Below, in pieces: positions 49,101 through 60,139 of a stretch of DNA of 64,000 nt (its first letter is position 1; every line of letters begins with the position of its first letter). The notes under the pieces are model-generated. The model saw only the letters and a program-made list of their open reading frames with translations, ran no database searches and was not told where the DNA came from. Made by a program: the position numbers and the translations under genes. This DNA comes from Owenia fusiformis (Eukaryota > Annelida > Polychaeta > Sabellida > Oweniidae), in the NCBI GenBank assembly GCA_903813345.2, contig CAIIXF020000001.1, positions 37,977,366 to 38,041,365 of the forward strand, written 5' to 3'.

Positions 49101-52100
49101 GTTCACTTTTCAAAAGATTCTTGTGGGTTAATATGAGACAACTTTAGCCCAAAATCACTAGAGAGCTCTGAATGGTGAAAATCTGCATGATTTTGACCAA
49201 GGGAAGCACATTTTTGCTGCACAATCTTTGTTATTTTAACATCCATATATATAATACATCCTTAATTGTATTTGAACTTTGTTGTCTTTTTCATTTCTGT
49301 TGATACAGGCTGGAATGTTAATTGTCAGTATTATTGAACAAATATGTTAATAAATTGATTTATGATTACAAGTTGGTTTACTGAATGTTATTGTGGTATC
49401 ACCATAGGGATATTATTAATCTACCTCATGTTGTTATGCTAATTTAGACGCCCAACACAACTGCATATATTTGTCACCACAAGCTTATTTTAAAATTGTG
49501 ATATGTGATTTGGATAGAGTATTTGTAGTCTTGTAATTAATATTAGGTATAGTTCTAACATGTTTGATATTGAAGCAGTTTTATTGTTACATTGACCTTA
49601 CTCAAACTGAACATTACATTGTGATTGATTTTAAACAGCACTTATGTGTTAAATGCGGTGTTAAATGTATCAAATATGCTCTGCTCTTTCCGAATTGATA
49701 GCCAAACTACTCTCTGACAAGATACCAAAGAGGGGTCTATTTCTCCAAACTCCGTAAAGTTGCGAATCTGTAAAGTTACGATTTCTGAGAATTGAAAAAG
49801 TTACAAGAAAGATGTGGAGTTTTCAAATTGTATATCCATATCGTAATTCTTCCGTAAACAGTTATGGACAGGGTCTGAGGGGCCATAAAGTTATGGAAAA
49901 AGAAAGCTATGACGTCATGAATAACGTAAACTTACGGAAATCGCACAAAATCCCGTAAATCTATGAATTTTCGAGAAATGCACAATCTCCGTTAGTTTGA
50001 GAAAGAACAATTGACTTACGAATCTGTAACTTTACGGATTTTGGAGAAATAGACCCCAGTAACATATGACCTAATTATTGACATAGAATTGTAATCTTGC
50101 TGCAATTTCTGATTGAAGAATCATCCAAAACTAAAAGAGTGGAGATGATTTAGCATATTGACACATTTAACAATTTACTTCACAATATGTAACATGTTAA
50201 ATATGATGTGTGATGCCTAGTTTAACATGTATGCACTGTATGTTCACAGCCTCAGCTAGCTCTAAGTATGGTGGCACAATTCCTAGCAAGAGCGCAACAC
50301 CAGGTAACACATATAACAAAATATTAGAATATTCAAAAAAGTAGAACACCTTTGGTACCTAAACAGTGTTTCAGTTGGGAGGTGTTCCACTGACAGAGGT
50401 TCATTTTACTCAATGTAAATGATTAACATGACCTTGAAATTAGAGGTGTCACACCGACCCAAAGTTGACCTAAATCCTTACCAATTTTGGGTTGGGTCAG
50501 AACACTCAGGAAGTTCATAAATTCGGATTAGAAATGTTTTACTGTATGTGATTAATGCAGTAAATCTATGAAGTGGAACACTTCTTGAAGTGGAACAGTT
50601 CCATAGAAGAATACTTCAAAATCCTGTTGCCCATAGACTCAATGTAAAATCAAACTACGTAATTGGAACACCCACTAAAATTAACACTATTTTAGAGTAC
50701 CAACCTCATTCCACTTACATAGGTTTCACTGCAATTTACAATTTATGAATATCTGAAATTGCTTCATGAAATAAAACATAGTACAGGTCTGTCCTTCTTG
50801 TAGCCAATCATCCATTCCCCATTTTTTATTAATTTATGGGCTTTTAATCTCTACCTCGTAATAATAAGATTTTGATCATGTTCATTCCAATATTAATTCC
50901 ATTGACAGGTGGGCGTGGCCCAACTACAGGGGGCCCTAGGCGGGTGACAGCAGCCCTATCTAGTAGTTCTAGTGGGCAGAGTTCACCTGCAGGGTATGAT
51001 CCCTATGGAAAGGAGCCAGAGAGGTCATATACCACAAATGCAGCAAGAACAAGGGCCATGCAATCCAGCAACAAATACCAGGTACTGTTAATAAATGGAA
51101 TTTGGTACCCCACATGAATCGGTGGACATATTCATATTTATTTAAATTTTCATAGTCTTGCTTTGAGCTCCTTTACCCCCAATCCCTAATAATGTATACT
51201 TATAGTATATACTAAATCTTGTAGGCAAGTAATTATGAGGATGATCCAGATCCTGGTTACAGCAGTGGAAAAGCATTGAGGACGGGCCGCAACCAGCAGA
51301 CCCTATCAGCAGGCAAGAACCTCCATAGAGGCAAGCAAACACCCAACAGTCTCGAAATTCATGGGTCTGGAGGCTCGCGTGCGGGATCCTCAAGCTACAG
51401 GGGACAAGTTGAATCCCCAATAAGGTACAGTAATTGACTTTCCTGTTTGTTATCTACTTAAGTGTGTTCTAGACATATAGAAGGCATATTTAGCTTGTTG
51501 TAACAACTCATATGAGAGGCTGGAGTATGTGCTTGTCTTTTATATTTGTGATTTGTTGCCAAATAAAGCATGTAGAAAATAGTAGAACAGCTTAAAGTAG
51601 GTGTTTCTGGATCTATCATCCAATGATACTTGGGAAGGTTGTACTTATAGCCTATTTTACAGTATCTTAAAAAACATTCATGTTCATTTTCTGTCAACTT
51701 TTCCCTCATATTCATTATCACATTATGATATGATGTCATCGCCAAAGATTATTAACTATCGGATGTCTCCTGGTAAGATGATACATATGGGTACATGTGG
51801 TCAGTGGTCAGTTAGTACAACATATGGTATTATATAAATGAGGTCATTACAAACTATTGACCTCAATTTGACCTATCAGAATCAAGTATTTAAAGTGAGG
51901 TATTTATAATTATATATAAAAGACAAATATAGTTTGAAATACAGATATGTGGAATAGTATGTTAATTCAGACTCATCCAATTGCCATTCAACTTAAAAGG
52001 TTTCTGTTTTCTAAGCTTTATTAGAAGTCTATAGATCCAGACAGAAGTCTTGTATCTAGTCAGGCTTTTGTTTTACGTCATAGGCTGTAGTCAAGGTTAC

Positions 52101-52983
52101 TAGCTTATGATAAAGTATATGCTGACTTTCATGGTAGTTGTTTCTAGGATTGTTATCTGTAGGCATTTTGTAGATTAAGGTTTGCATTTTTGATTTGTTT
52201 TTTGCTTATATTTTTTATTTAAGTTTGCTTGCTTTTTTATTTTAGTGATCGTGGGAGGTGAGTAATGACTTTTATAGTATAAATGAATTAAGTTATCGCC
52301 GCATTTAACATGTTTAGTTCAATATTTCGTCTCTGCATTGTTGTCTCTGCCTCCCTTCCTGACCACTTTTGTAAAACAGAAAGGGGAACATCGGGGAAGG
52401 GGGCACAGATTTAATTTACTTTAACATTGAATTAAAGATAGATTAAGTGTTATATAGTTATTATAGTGTACTGAATTATTTTATGTTAGTGTGGCAGATA
52501 AGGCCAACAAGTGGTTACATACTTGTTTGAAAGAAATTTTCGGAAATCTTTCAAAGATCATGTTTTTTACACAACTGTATTCAAACAGAAAAATAATTGT
52601 TCAGATGATGTATGTGGACAGAGCCGAGACACAAAAATGCTTATCTGTCACCATGTAACACATCTATATGTAATTTAAGGCATGTTAGGTATTACAGTGC
52701 ATGGGTTAAAAATTAGATATATTTTTACTACAGAACATCATTGAGCCCGATGTATTCGCCAGAGAACACTCCTTCACCGCCAGCAGTTGGCAGACCCCAT
52801 TCAGCGAAACATCGCGGTAGAATAATACACGAGCCCCATGTACAAACTGAAGAACATTTACCGTCTATGGGTCGAGTAGGCAGTGCTGCTAAATTCTGTC
52901 ATGAATGTGGAACTAAGTTTCCAGTACCAACAGCTAAGTTCTGCTGTGAGTGTGGCGTGAAGAGGGTGAAGATTTCCCAATAG
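43180..52983 (+). CDS. ZC2HC1: zinc finger C2HC domain-containing protein 1 (ZC2HC1/FAM164)
   Basis: Homologue of vertebrate ZC2HC1A/B, zinc-binding proteins of largely unknown function. Exons: 43180-43195, 45665-45741, 47120-47248, 47826-47964, 48401-48546, 48927-49044, 50250-50303, 50909-51081, 51225-51424, optional 52246-52257, 52734-52983; every junction is GT/AG and in phase. Domains in order: first C2HC finger (PCSICSRKF then KHEPIC); the conserved [37 protein letters not shown] with a PPPPPP run; second C2HC finger (HCDYCDRNF then RHIPFC); a Ser/Gly-rich linker; and a C-terminal four-cysteine ribbon, [12 protein letters not shown] then [11 protein letters not shown], nearly identical in pattern to the vertebrate C-terminus. 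Length is about 460 residues with the microexon. The start has a strong ATGGCGG context. Introns 1-2 host long inverted repeats. Assignment to A or B paralogue is not possible. Confidence 0.95.
43391..44917. repeat. long imperfect inverted repeat in ZC2HC1 intron 1
   Basis: The left arm blocks CAAGGCCTGACTGCGTCGCT (from 43548) and GCTGACGTTTGGGAGTCTGA (from 43827) through GAAACCATAT (43890) have inverted partners at 44486-44610. Outer blocks GCGAACTCCCGTGCAGTG (43411) and CACTGCATGGGAGTTCG (44884) also pair. The loop is about 595 bp, 43891-44485. Outer arm portions between the blocks have diverged. The left arm is split by a TA-flanked MITE. Confidence 0.78.
43588..43824. mobile_element. 237-bp TA-flanked MITE inserted in the left arm
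   Basis: Ends CAGTTCGGGACATAAATAAA and the complement of TTTATTTTTGTCCCCAACTG, about 27 bp of inverted terminal repeat with few mismatches, flanked by TA (43586-43587 and 43825-43826). The uninterrupted target GAGTTAGCTG survives in inverted form in the right arm (TA at 44550-44551). TA target and ends suggest the Tc1/mariner superfamily. Confidence 0.9.
45665..45741 (+). CDS. ZC2HC1: ZC2HC1 exon 2: first half of zinc finger 1
   Basis: 77 nt, acceptor TTATTTGCAG, donor GTAAGT, entering in phase 1 and leaving in phase 0. Encodes [20 protein letters not shown] and FMPESL; CSIC gives the first two zinc ligands. Confidence 0.93.
46004..46846. repeat. 843-bp palindrome with equal 414-bp arms in ZC2HC1 intron 2
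   Basis: Arms 46004-46417 and 46433-46846 are inverted copies about a 15-bp spacer. Outer ends CTATGTAGACAGAGCC and GGCTCTGTCTGCATAG pair, and the inner ends GCGGAGG and CCTCCGC pair. Arms are equal in length and differ by scattered substitutions. Internal GTGCGGAG blocks are repeated near both ends of each arm. The mirrored 63-codon frames on opposite strands (46004-46195, 46655-46846) are a consequence of the symmetry. Confidence 0.93.
47120..47248 (+). CDS. ZC2HC1: ZC2HC1 exon 3: second half of zinc finger 1 and KKRK motif
   Basis: 129 nt, phase 0 at both ends. Encodes [10 protein letters not shown] (His and last Cys ligand of finger 1), [18 protein letters not shown], a ZC2HC1 family hallmark, and KPGAIQ. 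Confidence 0.95.
47826..47964 (+). CDS. ZC2HC1: ZC2HC1 exon 4: SNWR helix and proline run
   Basis: 139 nt, acceptor TATATTTCAG, donor GTATAT, leaving in phase 1. Encodes [20 protein letters not shown] and a [12 protein letters not shown] stretch, matching the corresponding SNWR region and polyproline run of vertebrate ZC2HC1A. Confidence 0.94.
48401..48546 (+). CDS. ZC2HC1: ZC2HC1 exon 5: zinc finger 2
   Basis: 146 nt, acceptor TTTTCTTCCAG, donor GTTAGT. Encodes [20 protein letters not shown] and [10 protein letters not shown], a complete C-x2-C to H-x3-C finger in one exon. Confidence 0.95.
48927..49044 (+). CDS. ZC2HC1: ZC2HC1 exon 6: linker
   Basis: 118 nt, acceptor GATCTTTCAG, donor GTAAGT, leaving in phase 1. 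Encodes [16 protein letters not shown] (the YKxPxLK block is shared with vertebrate ZC2HC1A) and a Gly/Pro-rich tail. Confidence 0.92.
49071..49205. mobile_element. CAGGCCCGTAGCCAGG-type MITE fragment
   Basis: CAGGCCCTGTAGCCAGC followed by GACAAGGGGGTTCAC and TGGTGAAAATCTGCATGATT matches the left part of the element at 22713; the right terminus is missing. It sits 26 bp inside ZC2HC1 intron 6. Confidence 0.65.
49732..50057. mobile_element. 326-bp MITE in ZC2HC1 intron 6
   Basis: Inverted ends GGGGTCTATTTCTCCAAACT and the complement of TTTGGAGAAATAGACCCC. Several CCGTAAAGTTGCG or TAACTTTACGGA blocks repeat inward in alternating orientation. No coding sequence and only one copy seen. Confidence 0.82.
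50250..50303 (+). CDS. ZC2HC1: ZC2HC1 exon 7: small linker exon
   Basis: 54 nt, acceptor TGTTCACAG, donor GTAACA, phase 1 in and out. Encodes [17 protein letters not shown]. Its length is a multiple of 3, so it could be an optional cassette. Confidence 0.82.
50909..51081 (+). CDS. ZC2HC1: ZC2HC1 exon 8: Ser/Gly-rich linker
   Basis: 173 nt, acceptor CATTGACAG, donor GTACTG. Encodes a Gly/Ser-rich start ([12 protein letters not shown]), then [20 protein letters not shown] and a QSSNKYQ end. No domain. Confidence 0.9.
51225..51424 (+). CDS. ZC2HC1: ZC2HC1 exon 9: basic linker
   Basis: 200 nt, acceptor AATCTTGTAG, donor GTACAG, leaving in phase 2. Encodes [19 protein letters not shown] and a basic Ser/Gly segment ending VESPIR. 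Confidence 0.9.
52246..52257 (+). CDS. ZC2HC1: ZC2HC1 candidate 12-nt microexon
   Basis: TGATCGTGGGAG is bounded by a strong acceptor (TTTTTTATTTTAG) and donor (GTGAGT). It keeps phase 2 and adds four residues between exons 9 and 11, reading S-D-R-G-R across the junctions. Skipping it also preserves the frame. Confidence 0.6.
52734..52983 (+). CDS. ZC2HC1: ZC2HC1 last exon: C-terminal zinc ribbon
   Basis: Acceptor TTTACTACAG. Encodes a Pro/Ser-rich stretch, then [20 protein letters not shown] and [11 protein letters not shown] with TAG at 52981-52983. The paired C-x2-C motifs form a ribbon conserved at the C-terminus of vertebrate ZC2HC1A. Confidence 0.95.
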
Positions 52984-53420
52984 AGAATTATATTGAACAA
53001 AACCCATTTTTCAAGTACCATATTTGCTGAATTTAGTGCCCTGTTCTGTCATAAACACTGATGCCTCATCGTTCAAAGGTTTTGTGAGACCTCTTCTATC
53101 ACAGGAAGGTCAGGAATTTTTGAAGACTTGAAATGCATACTCCCTACCCACATGGAGGGGTCTCACGCAATTTTTTAAATGGAAAATATTAGTATCATAC
53201 CATTTCCACCCTCTGTAGGTTTAATTAGGTGTGGGCACTAATGCCTGGCACTAATTTACCAAATATGGTATATAGTATATCTATAACATACCTTACACAT
53301 GACATTGAATAGGACACACATATTACGCAGGTTTTAAGGGCTTGTGACATCCGGGTGTGCCTGGGTGGGAGATCATATTTCAATTAATACAATATTGACC
53401 TTGACATTTTAAAGAAAGTA

Positions 53421-53590
53421 CAGGGTGACACAAAAATGCCACCCTCCAATTTTGGAATAACTCTCTCAATAACTATCTACAAGTGCAACAATCTTTCATA
53501 ATGAACGCTCTATCAAAACAAACAAAGTCATGAAGATTCGCCAATTATTGATTCCAAATGGAATGGAAGATGGCTTTTTGTGTCACCCTG
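53421..53590. mobile_element. 170-bp TA-flanked CAGGGTGACAC MITE
   Basis: Starts CAGGGTGACACAAAAATGCC and ends GGCTTTTTGTGTCACCCTG, with TA on both sides (53419-53420, 53591-53592). It shares TIR and GGAATAACT sub-terminal sequence with the larger element at 53769. Confidence 0.88.
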
Positions 53591-53768
53591 TATATGACCA
53601 TCACATAAATGACATGATAAATCTGTATGTGTCATATGAAGAACATAACTGTACTGTAATTGTCAAAATGGAAGGTTTTCATTGACTGTGGAATCTGTAG
53701 ATACATTTATCTTATTATAGCCTCAATATATTTGCCAAATGCTAAAGATGTACCTTTAAACTCTTGTA

Positions 53769-54636
53769 CAGGGTAATACAAAAATGCGACCCTCTACTTT
53801 TGGAATAACTATAAATTGACCTTTTGCGATCAGAATTCAGGAATTTTGTTTATGGATACTGTTGTCACGTATTTCGTCTTATTGGTATGACGTCATATAG
53901 AAATGATATTAGACATGATGGAATCACGAAATGACAGACACGTGGCAGTTTTGAGCTAAAAATATTGTCGTTTCTTATATGAAAACCATGGGTCAGATAT
54001 TTAACAGGTATGCCAATTTGACTAGATCATGAGTATATCTATATATGTGCGAAGTTTGGGTGAAATTCATACTAAACATCGATGCCTTTAAGCGCCCCCC
54101 GTTTTTGTCAAAATCGGGGGGCGCTTAACTGCTATCTAAATCATGTCAGTAAGACCTTAGACTTGGTATGTGCTTAGAATGAATGTTGATCTAGTCAAAT
54201 CGAACGCTTTCGTGAAAAATAAATCAATAAAGCACGAAATATAGAAGATAATCTCTCAAAATCAAGCATCTAAAGCTGGGTGACCTAATTGTGACGTCAC
54301 TAAAAGATAGAATCCATTCGGTGATCGCAAATCATCAATTATGATGGCATCTTTTCTTGTGAGAATTAAGTGCTTATTGCATGAAACAATGGTGTACTTA
54401 TAAACCTCAATGACAAAAATTTCCAATTCAGAAAATTACATTTTTGAATGTTCTGAACAAGTTTACAAAATAGCGTACTAGTATAGAAATGCTATTGCTG
54501 TAATTTAGACATTGATGCTTTTTTAGAAAATCCTGTTTCATTCATGGAGCACTCTATTCAAACTCAAAAATTCAAAATGATTTGATCAAAATTTATTTTA
54601 AAAGTTATTCCATGGTTGCATTTTTGTGTCACTCTG
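53769..54636. mobile_element. 868-bp TA-flanked relative with a central GC-rich hairpin
   Basis: Starts CAGGGTAATACAAAAATGCG, ends TGCATTTTTGTGTCACTCTG, TA on both sides. The centre has a perfect hairpin, TTAAGCGCCCCCCG at 54088-54101 and its complement at 54115-54128. GATCTAGTCAAAT-like blocks are inverted about the centre. No intact transposase. Confidence 0.8.
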
Positions 54637-57600
54637 TATGAGAAATTCTGAAAATTCAGGATTTAATTTTTATAAATGGATTGAAATACTGTATATTCAT
54701 TCATAAGAGGATGATAAAAATGTGCCATATAGAGATCTAAGTTACCATTTGGGTATACAAGTTCTATTTATTTGTTTTAAACACTATTACAAGTACTGTT
54801 ATGGGTATTGTATGTTTAAGCTGCTTTGAAACCACATTTACTCAAAGCAGTAAAGCCTATCACTGATATTAAAAAAATGAATCCAATAGCAATTTGCTGT
54901 GATGCAAAATCCAACCTATGATATTATACAAAAAAGTAGGCATGTTGATAGATATATTGTAATTTGTTTATACTTGCATGTTTACATCTTAAAAAGCTAA
55001 AATGCAAAGAATGGACAGACAGTTATTATTTTATGGCCTTTTATACCAATAAACAAATGAACAGTTCCATATATCTACTATTATATTTATTCAAAGGTGC
55101 AATATGCAATTATTACATTTACTGTACATGTAATATAATAATGATCAATCATTCATCAGTTCAAGAGAGAATTAAATGCCTTATATTATTCATGAAGTTT
55201 CAGGGGGTACATATGGTCAATAGGGAATGGAATCTGATTTTTATAGACACCACCATGAGTGGTAACATATTGTTACAGCCACCTACTTTTTGTGACTGGT
55301 GTCTGTAACAATTGTTACACTTTTGTAATTGTAACCAGGCTGTGACATTTTGCTGTAATGTCTTATTTAAAACAACATTTTCACCAGCTGACAGTCTTTG
55401 ACATTTCACTGCTGTTTCAGGCAGTCAAATATGCTTAACGCTAAATTCTACACACGGTCAGCTGTAAGATAGTTTTAGTATGTCTGCTAAACATTTTTAG
55501 GAACCCAACATAAAACTTTATACTTTCACATCATCAGGTGGGAGGGTTGGTGTTGTTACAGATTACAAAATGTATAATGTGTAGAATTAAGTGGAATTTT
55601 TTGAGATGTCCTTAATAGATATTTTATTGATAACGTGTTTATCATAAAATCTTGAACCTCGACTGAGAAAATATTTTTTGTAAATAGTGAATTCATGTAT
55701 AAGGCAATGAAAGTGTAATATACAGTGGTACAGATATGTGTCATATATCTAGGGAAAATTGATGTGGATATAAAAATCTGTTGGGATCAATGTATATAAA
55801 ATACTGGCCAGATTAAAAAGTACTATGCAGTAGTGTAAGGTTGCTTGCATGCATACTCACATAATTGTATGATATTGATATCAAACAACAAATATTTTAA
55901 CATACCTAAAGTGATTTATTGGAATTAATGCAATTATTAGGCAGTACTGAACTGAATATTTAATGGCCCAAGCACAAGACAGTGATGTCTCAAAACACTT
56001 CAAAAAATTGTTTATTCCCGATCATAGTTAGCATGATATTCATAGGATAACATGTGAAAATAAAAACGGTATTTTTGTAATCAGTGGTAAAATATGATAT
56101 TTTTGACAAATTTTCACTTAACCATAGCATACGGTTTTTTAGCCATGACATACGGCGCCGTATGCGATGGTTTATGGATTTTTGCTACTTCAGACTCTCA
56201 CTCGTGCAGATATCATATCCATTCGTGGATAAAAATCATATCACTCATAAATCATAGGATATCCTCTATATATTTTTGAATAATTTGTAAGAAATTTTCA
56301 ATCTGAGTCTTGGGCTGCCCTAGAGTATCCACTGCCTGATAAATATGTATGAAATAATGATATCTCTACTTGAGGTATGTTAAAGAGAGACTATTGCACT
56401 ATCATAGTCACTGTGTCTTCAATAACTTGCAAACAGGCATTCTCCTACAATTTGGTATCTGGGCCAGCAATTGATGCATTCTGCCTGTGATAGGGTAATA
56501 ACCTCATATTATATTATATATACTAAGTAATTATTAGTGCTAAGTTGTTATTATAGTGCTAAATACTTTTCTTTGTTATTTATCTTCCATAGATAAAATT
56601 TATTTTCATTTTTATACACTCAGAGAGAGATTGATTATTGATAGAGTTAGGCTGTAAGGTGCAAGTTTTTTGTTGAATATGATGTCTTACATGACATTTA
56701 CAAAAACATCATCTTTTTGTTTTAAACATAGTATGGTGCTTGATTAGGTTTCTGAAAATTACTTTATTGTTCAGCTAAAATAAGTTCTTTGCGTGACCTT
56801 GCTGTTACAATTTTTTTATATTCACGCAAGCACCTTGGAAATTCTGTTTTATTCAGGGGTTGGAAACGCTTGGCGGATTTTTGTTTGAAAAGCATGCACA
56901 TGTAGGCGTAGTTTATTTGGTAGTACATGTACATGTATGTGAACTTTTTGTAGAGTTTTCTTACCTGGCAATAAGATCATCATGTTTCCAGTTCATCAGG
57001 GAAACATTCCATTGAATGAAACATTCCATTGTAATTGACTGCCATCCATCTTATTTTTCTAGATTTTGGGGTTAACAAAAGAAATGTTCTGATTTTGAGT
57101 TTTGGGTGTCAATTTGTAATTGTTGAATGTTTCCCCGATGTATCAGGAGCATATTGCTGACAGACGATAAAATAAAGCTTCACCTATCTGATTTTTGGAG
57201 TAATATGGCGATTATTGTAATGTATTTCCTGTGCATGTGACAAAAATACTCCATGCGTTTCCACCTCCTGTTACTGGTCCCAAAAGAAATGTGTCTGATA
57301 TCATATTTCATATTCTAATTCTTACATTGCTTATATTACTAGATAGAATGTTGGGAGTTAAATGTGAATCACTTGTTATAATGTTAAAAGCACCAAAAAT
57401 TAATATTATATAATAAAGTTGCATGGAATAAAATATATTTTAAGTCTAGGATTCTGTTAGTTCGTCAGTTAAATCATCTCCATTAAAGCAGATATGAAAT
57501 GGTATTTTCAACCTCAAGGAAACACTAGACTTTTTTGATAAATGTATTTGGACATGTTTTCTCATCAGTATTGTGAAAATTATTTCACTCTAACGATCGT

Positions 57601-57643
57601 TATAGCTGCTTAATAAGCAATATTCGAATAGGTTGTGATGTTA

Positions 57644-57833
57644 TTGGCCCCCACGTGATCCCTCACTGGTCCCCACGTGGCCCGTTTTGGTCCATTAAAT
57701 CATGACACCATAATGCCAAGATGTTTTATCATTTGTTTACACAACAATCATATGGTTCCGGTGATGTCGTGATTAGGAACCAATAAACCAAAACTATTAT
57801 TATGTATGACGTTACTAATCACGTGGGGGTCAA
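57644..57833. mobile_element. 190-bp MITE with CACGTG in both termini
   Basis: Starts TTGGCCCCCACGTGAT and ends ATCACGTGGGGGTCAA, inverted with one mismatch. A further CCCCACGTGG lies at about 57672. No coding sequence; only one copy seen. Confidence 0.78.
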
Positions 57834-58031
57834 TCTGATTGATCAGTTAATTTTATTACATTATTTATGACCATTAACAGTTATCTAACATTTCTTTTAT
57901 AATGGCTATCGCAAGAACTCAACGTTGGGCTTATAATGAAGAAACCCGCATTTTTGTAGCTGCAAGTTGAGAAAACCTATTTCATTTGTCCTTTAAAGGA
58001 AAATCTGCCTTCGATTCTGTAGCTACATGTA

Positions 58032-58964
58032 CAGGGTGGTCCAAAATATTGGAAAAAACTTTTGAGATTTCTCCCCAATACACCATTTTTATTTCAGTCT
58101 TGCCTTTTCGATGCTTTAACCCTTAACCTTTTACACCTCATAATCAATAATACCTCATATTTCGATGACAGCCTGTATCTTTACTGCTACATTGTTCATC
58201 ACATTTGATAATAATTCTGGTGGAATGTTTTGGATTTATCTTTGGATGTTGCCCTTAAGTTGTTCTTGGTCTTTTTGCTTGGAATGGGCATTAAAACACT
58301 CCTTTAAATAACCACAGAGAAAGATGTTTGGTGATGGTGATGGCAGAACAAACACAGAGAATCAGGTCAAGTATCGGCAAATGCTTCAGGAGTTACCTTC
58401 CAGAGTTACGCAGGCTAGCCTGGAGACCAAATGATATCCAAATGAAAACACAGTGGTGTCAAATTGATTGAGCTCCTCTACACACAACAAATGCTACAAA
58501 AGAATCCAAACCGATGCAGTTTCTTGAAACGTCTGACCTCTCTGTATATAGGGGCTATAAGACATTGTGAGAGCCTCCCTTTTCACCAGATTTGATGGCC
58601 CATACTTTTTCTCTGGGGCTATTTGAAGGACCATTTGTATGCTAAACCCAAGTTAAGAGACCTAGAACAACTTAAGACCAGCATCCAAACAGAAATCAAA
58701 ACATTCCACCAGAAATATCAAATGTGATGAAAAATGTAGTAGTAAGAATGCAGACTGTCATTGAAATATGAGGTTACATTGATTATATGGTGTAAAAGGT
58801 AAAGGGGTTAAAGTATCAAAAAGGCAAAACTGAATTAAAAACTGTATACAGGGGGAAAAACTTACATGTTTTGACTACAAGACCATGCAAAAAATATCTA
58901 AAAATATTGATTGGTTTGTCTATGCTGTTAATATACTTTTGGGTACATTGTTTGAGACACCCTA
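58032..58964 (+). pseudogene. decayed Tc1/mariner-type transposon with transposase remnant
   Basis: Starts TA-CAGGGTGGTCCAAAATATT; the right end, TTTGAGACACCCTATG, is an imperfect inverted match. Sub-terminal sequence pairs inward (TCATATTTCGATGACAG near 58157 against CTGTCATTGAAATATGA near 58756). Plus-strand remnants of a transposase remain: QWCQID-stop-APLHTT, recalling the usual QQDGAPPHT, and LFLWGYLKDHLYAKPK followed by LEQLKTSIQTEI. They are in different frames with stops, so this is dead. Confidence 0.75.
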
Positions 58965-60139
58965 TGCACTGTACATGACTTCATGTTTAGCTATTTCAGC
59001 TATCGGGCCATCTTTGACTTCACATAGAAAATTTCTCTTGATAGCGATATTCTCTCTTCCAAAATAAAATTAAAGTATTTTGAATAACCACTTTGATTGA
59101 AAACATTCTAGCTACAATGAATGAATGAATCCGCCAATATATCCTAGATTCTTTGGTGTAGCAGCTTTATTTGAAATTCAGTCTTTTGTGTTTAAATGTA
59201 TCATATTCCACTTTTGCTATAGGTTTTTGCATACATGTATACTGGAATGATGTCAGTAGTTTAAAATTTAGGAAAATGAATAGGCATAATATTGCAATTC
59301 AAAACCAATAAGGCTGCCATTTAGAAAGTTATCATAATGAGTAAAATATCAAAATTCAGAATTGTTCAGTATAATGCATATTTCTGTCTGAAAAAATGAT
59401 ATTCCATACACGGACACAAGATATCTCAGCTTATACATCAGATTGATTCAGTACTGTGCATATTCATGACAAATTTGAACCAAAGGTGGGTGTAACCATA
59501 GTTACAGTGTTTGTAGCTCCTATAGCAATCACAAGATTTGTGAAGATGGTGGACAACTAAGGTAAGTTTTTGCTCTCTCCTGTCTTGGTTAGTTTGCTAA
59601 TTGGTAATAAATATCACAAAATATAATAATTAATAGTCTTAATGATGTTTTTGAAATTTAGATTGGAAGTCAGATTACTTTGTTTAAAAATATATTTCAG
59701 GTTTTTTATAAAAAAGGTTTATGCAACATATCAGATCAAAGAAGGTAGTAGAACTCAAGGAAAAATATATTTATGTTAATTTTTCAATTTTTTATGGAAA
59801 GTAATAATGATATTTTTCTAAAAAGTGTAGGTTGGCTGATCTGTATTGATTCAACAAATACAAGTTTGAGTAGCTGTAAGCAGCTGAGAGTAAGTAAAGG
59901 TGAGCAAACTATTGTAAAGTTATATGAAAAATTTATGCAAAACATAATCACCAAGTAATAAATGGAAACATGCATTCAATCATTTGCATTCTTGTTTGAC
60001 TATTATTTATTCCAAGTAAACACCTGTCCATAAAATGATTAACTACATGTATATATATATTTATCCCATATTTCGTAGTGTTATAGGTAAATAACATGCG
60101 GGTATATAACCGATATCTGAGCTAAGCGGGTGATATATA

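Larger units (their letters stand above)
52984..57643. other. ZC2HC1 3' flank and gene-free region
   Basis: The 3'UTR must begin here, but the poly(A) site is undecided; AATAAA occurs near 55048, 56060 and 57173. Two CAGGGTG-type elements lie within (53421-53590, 53769-54636). No convincing open frame. Confidence 0.45.
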
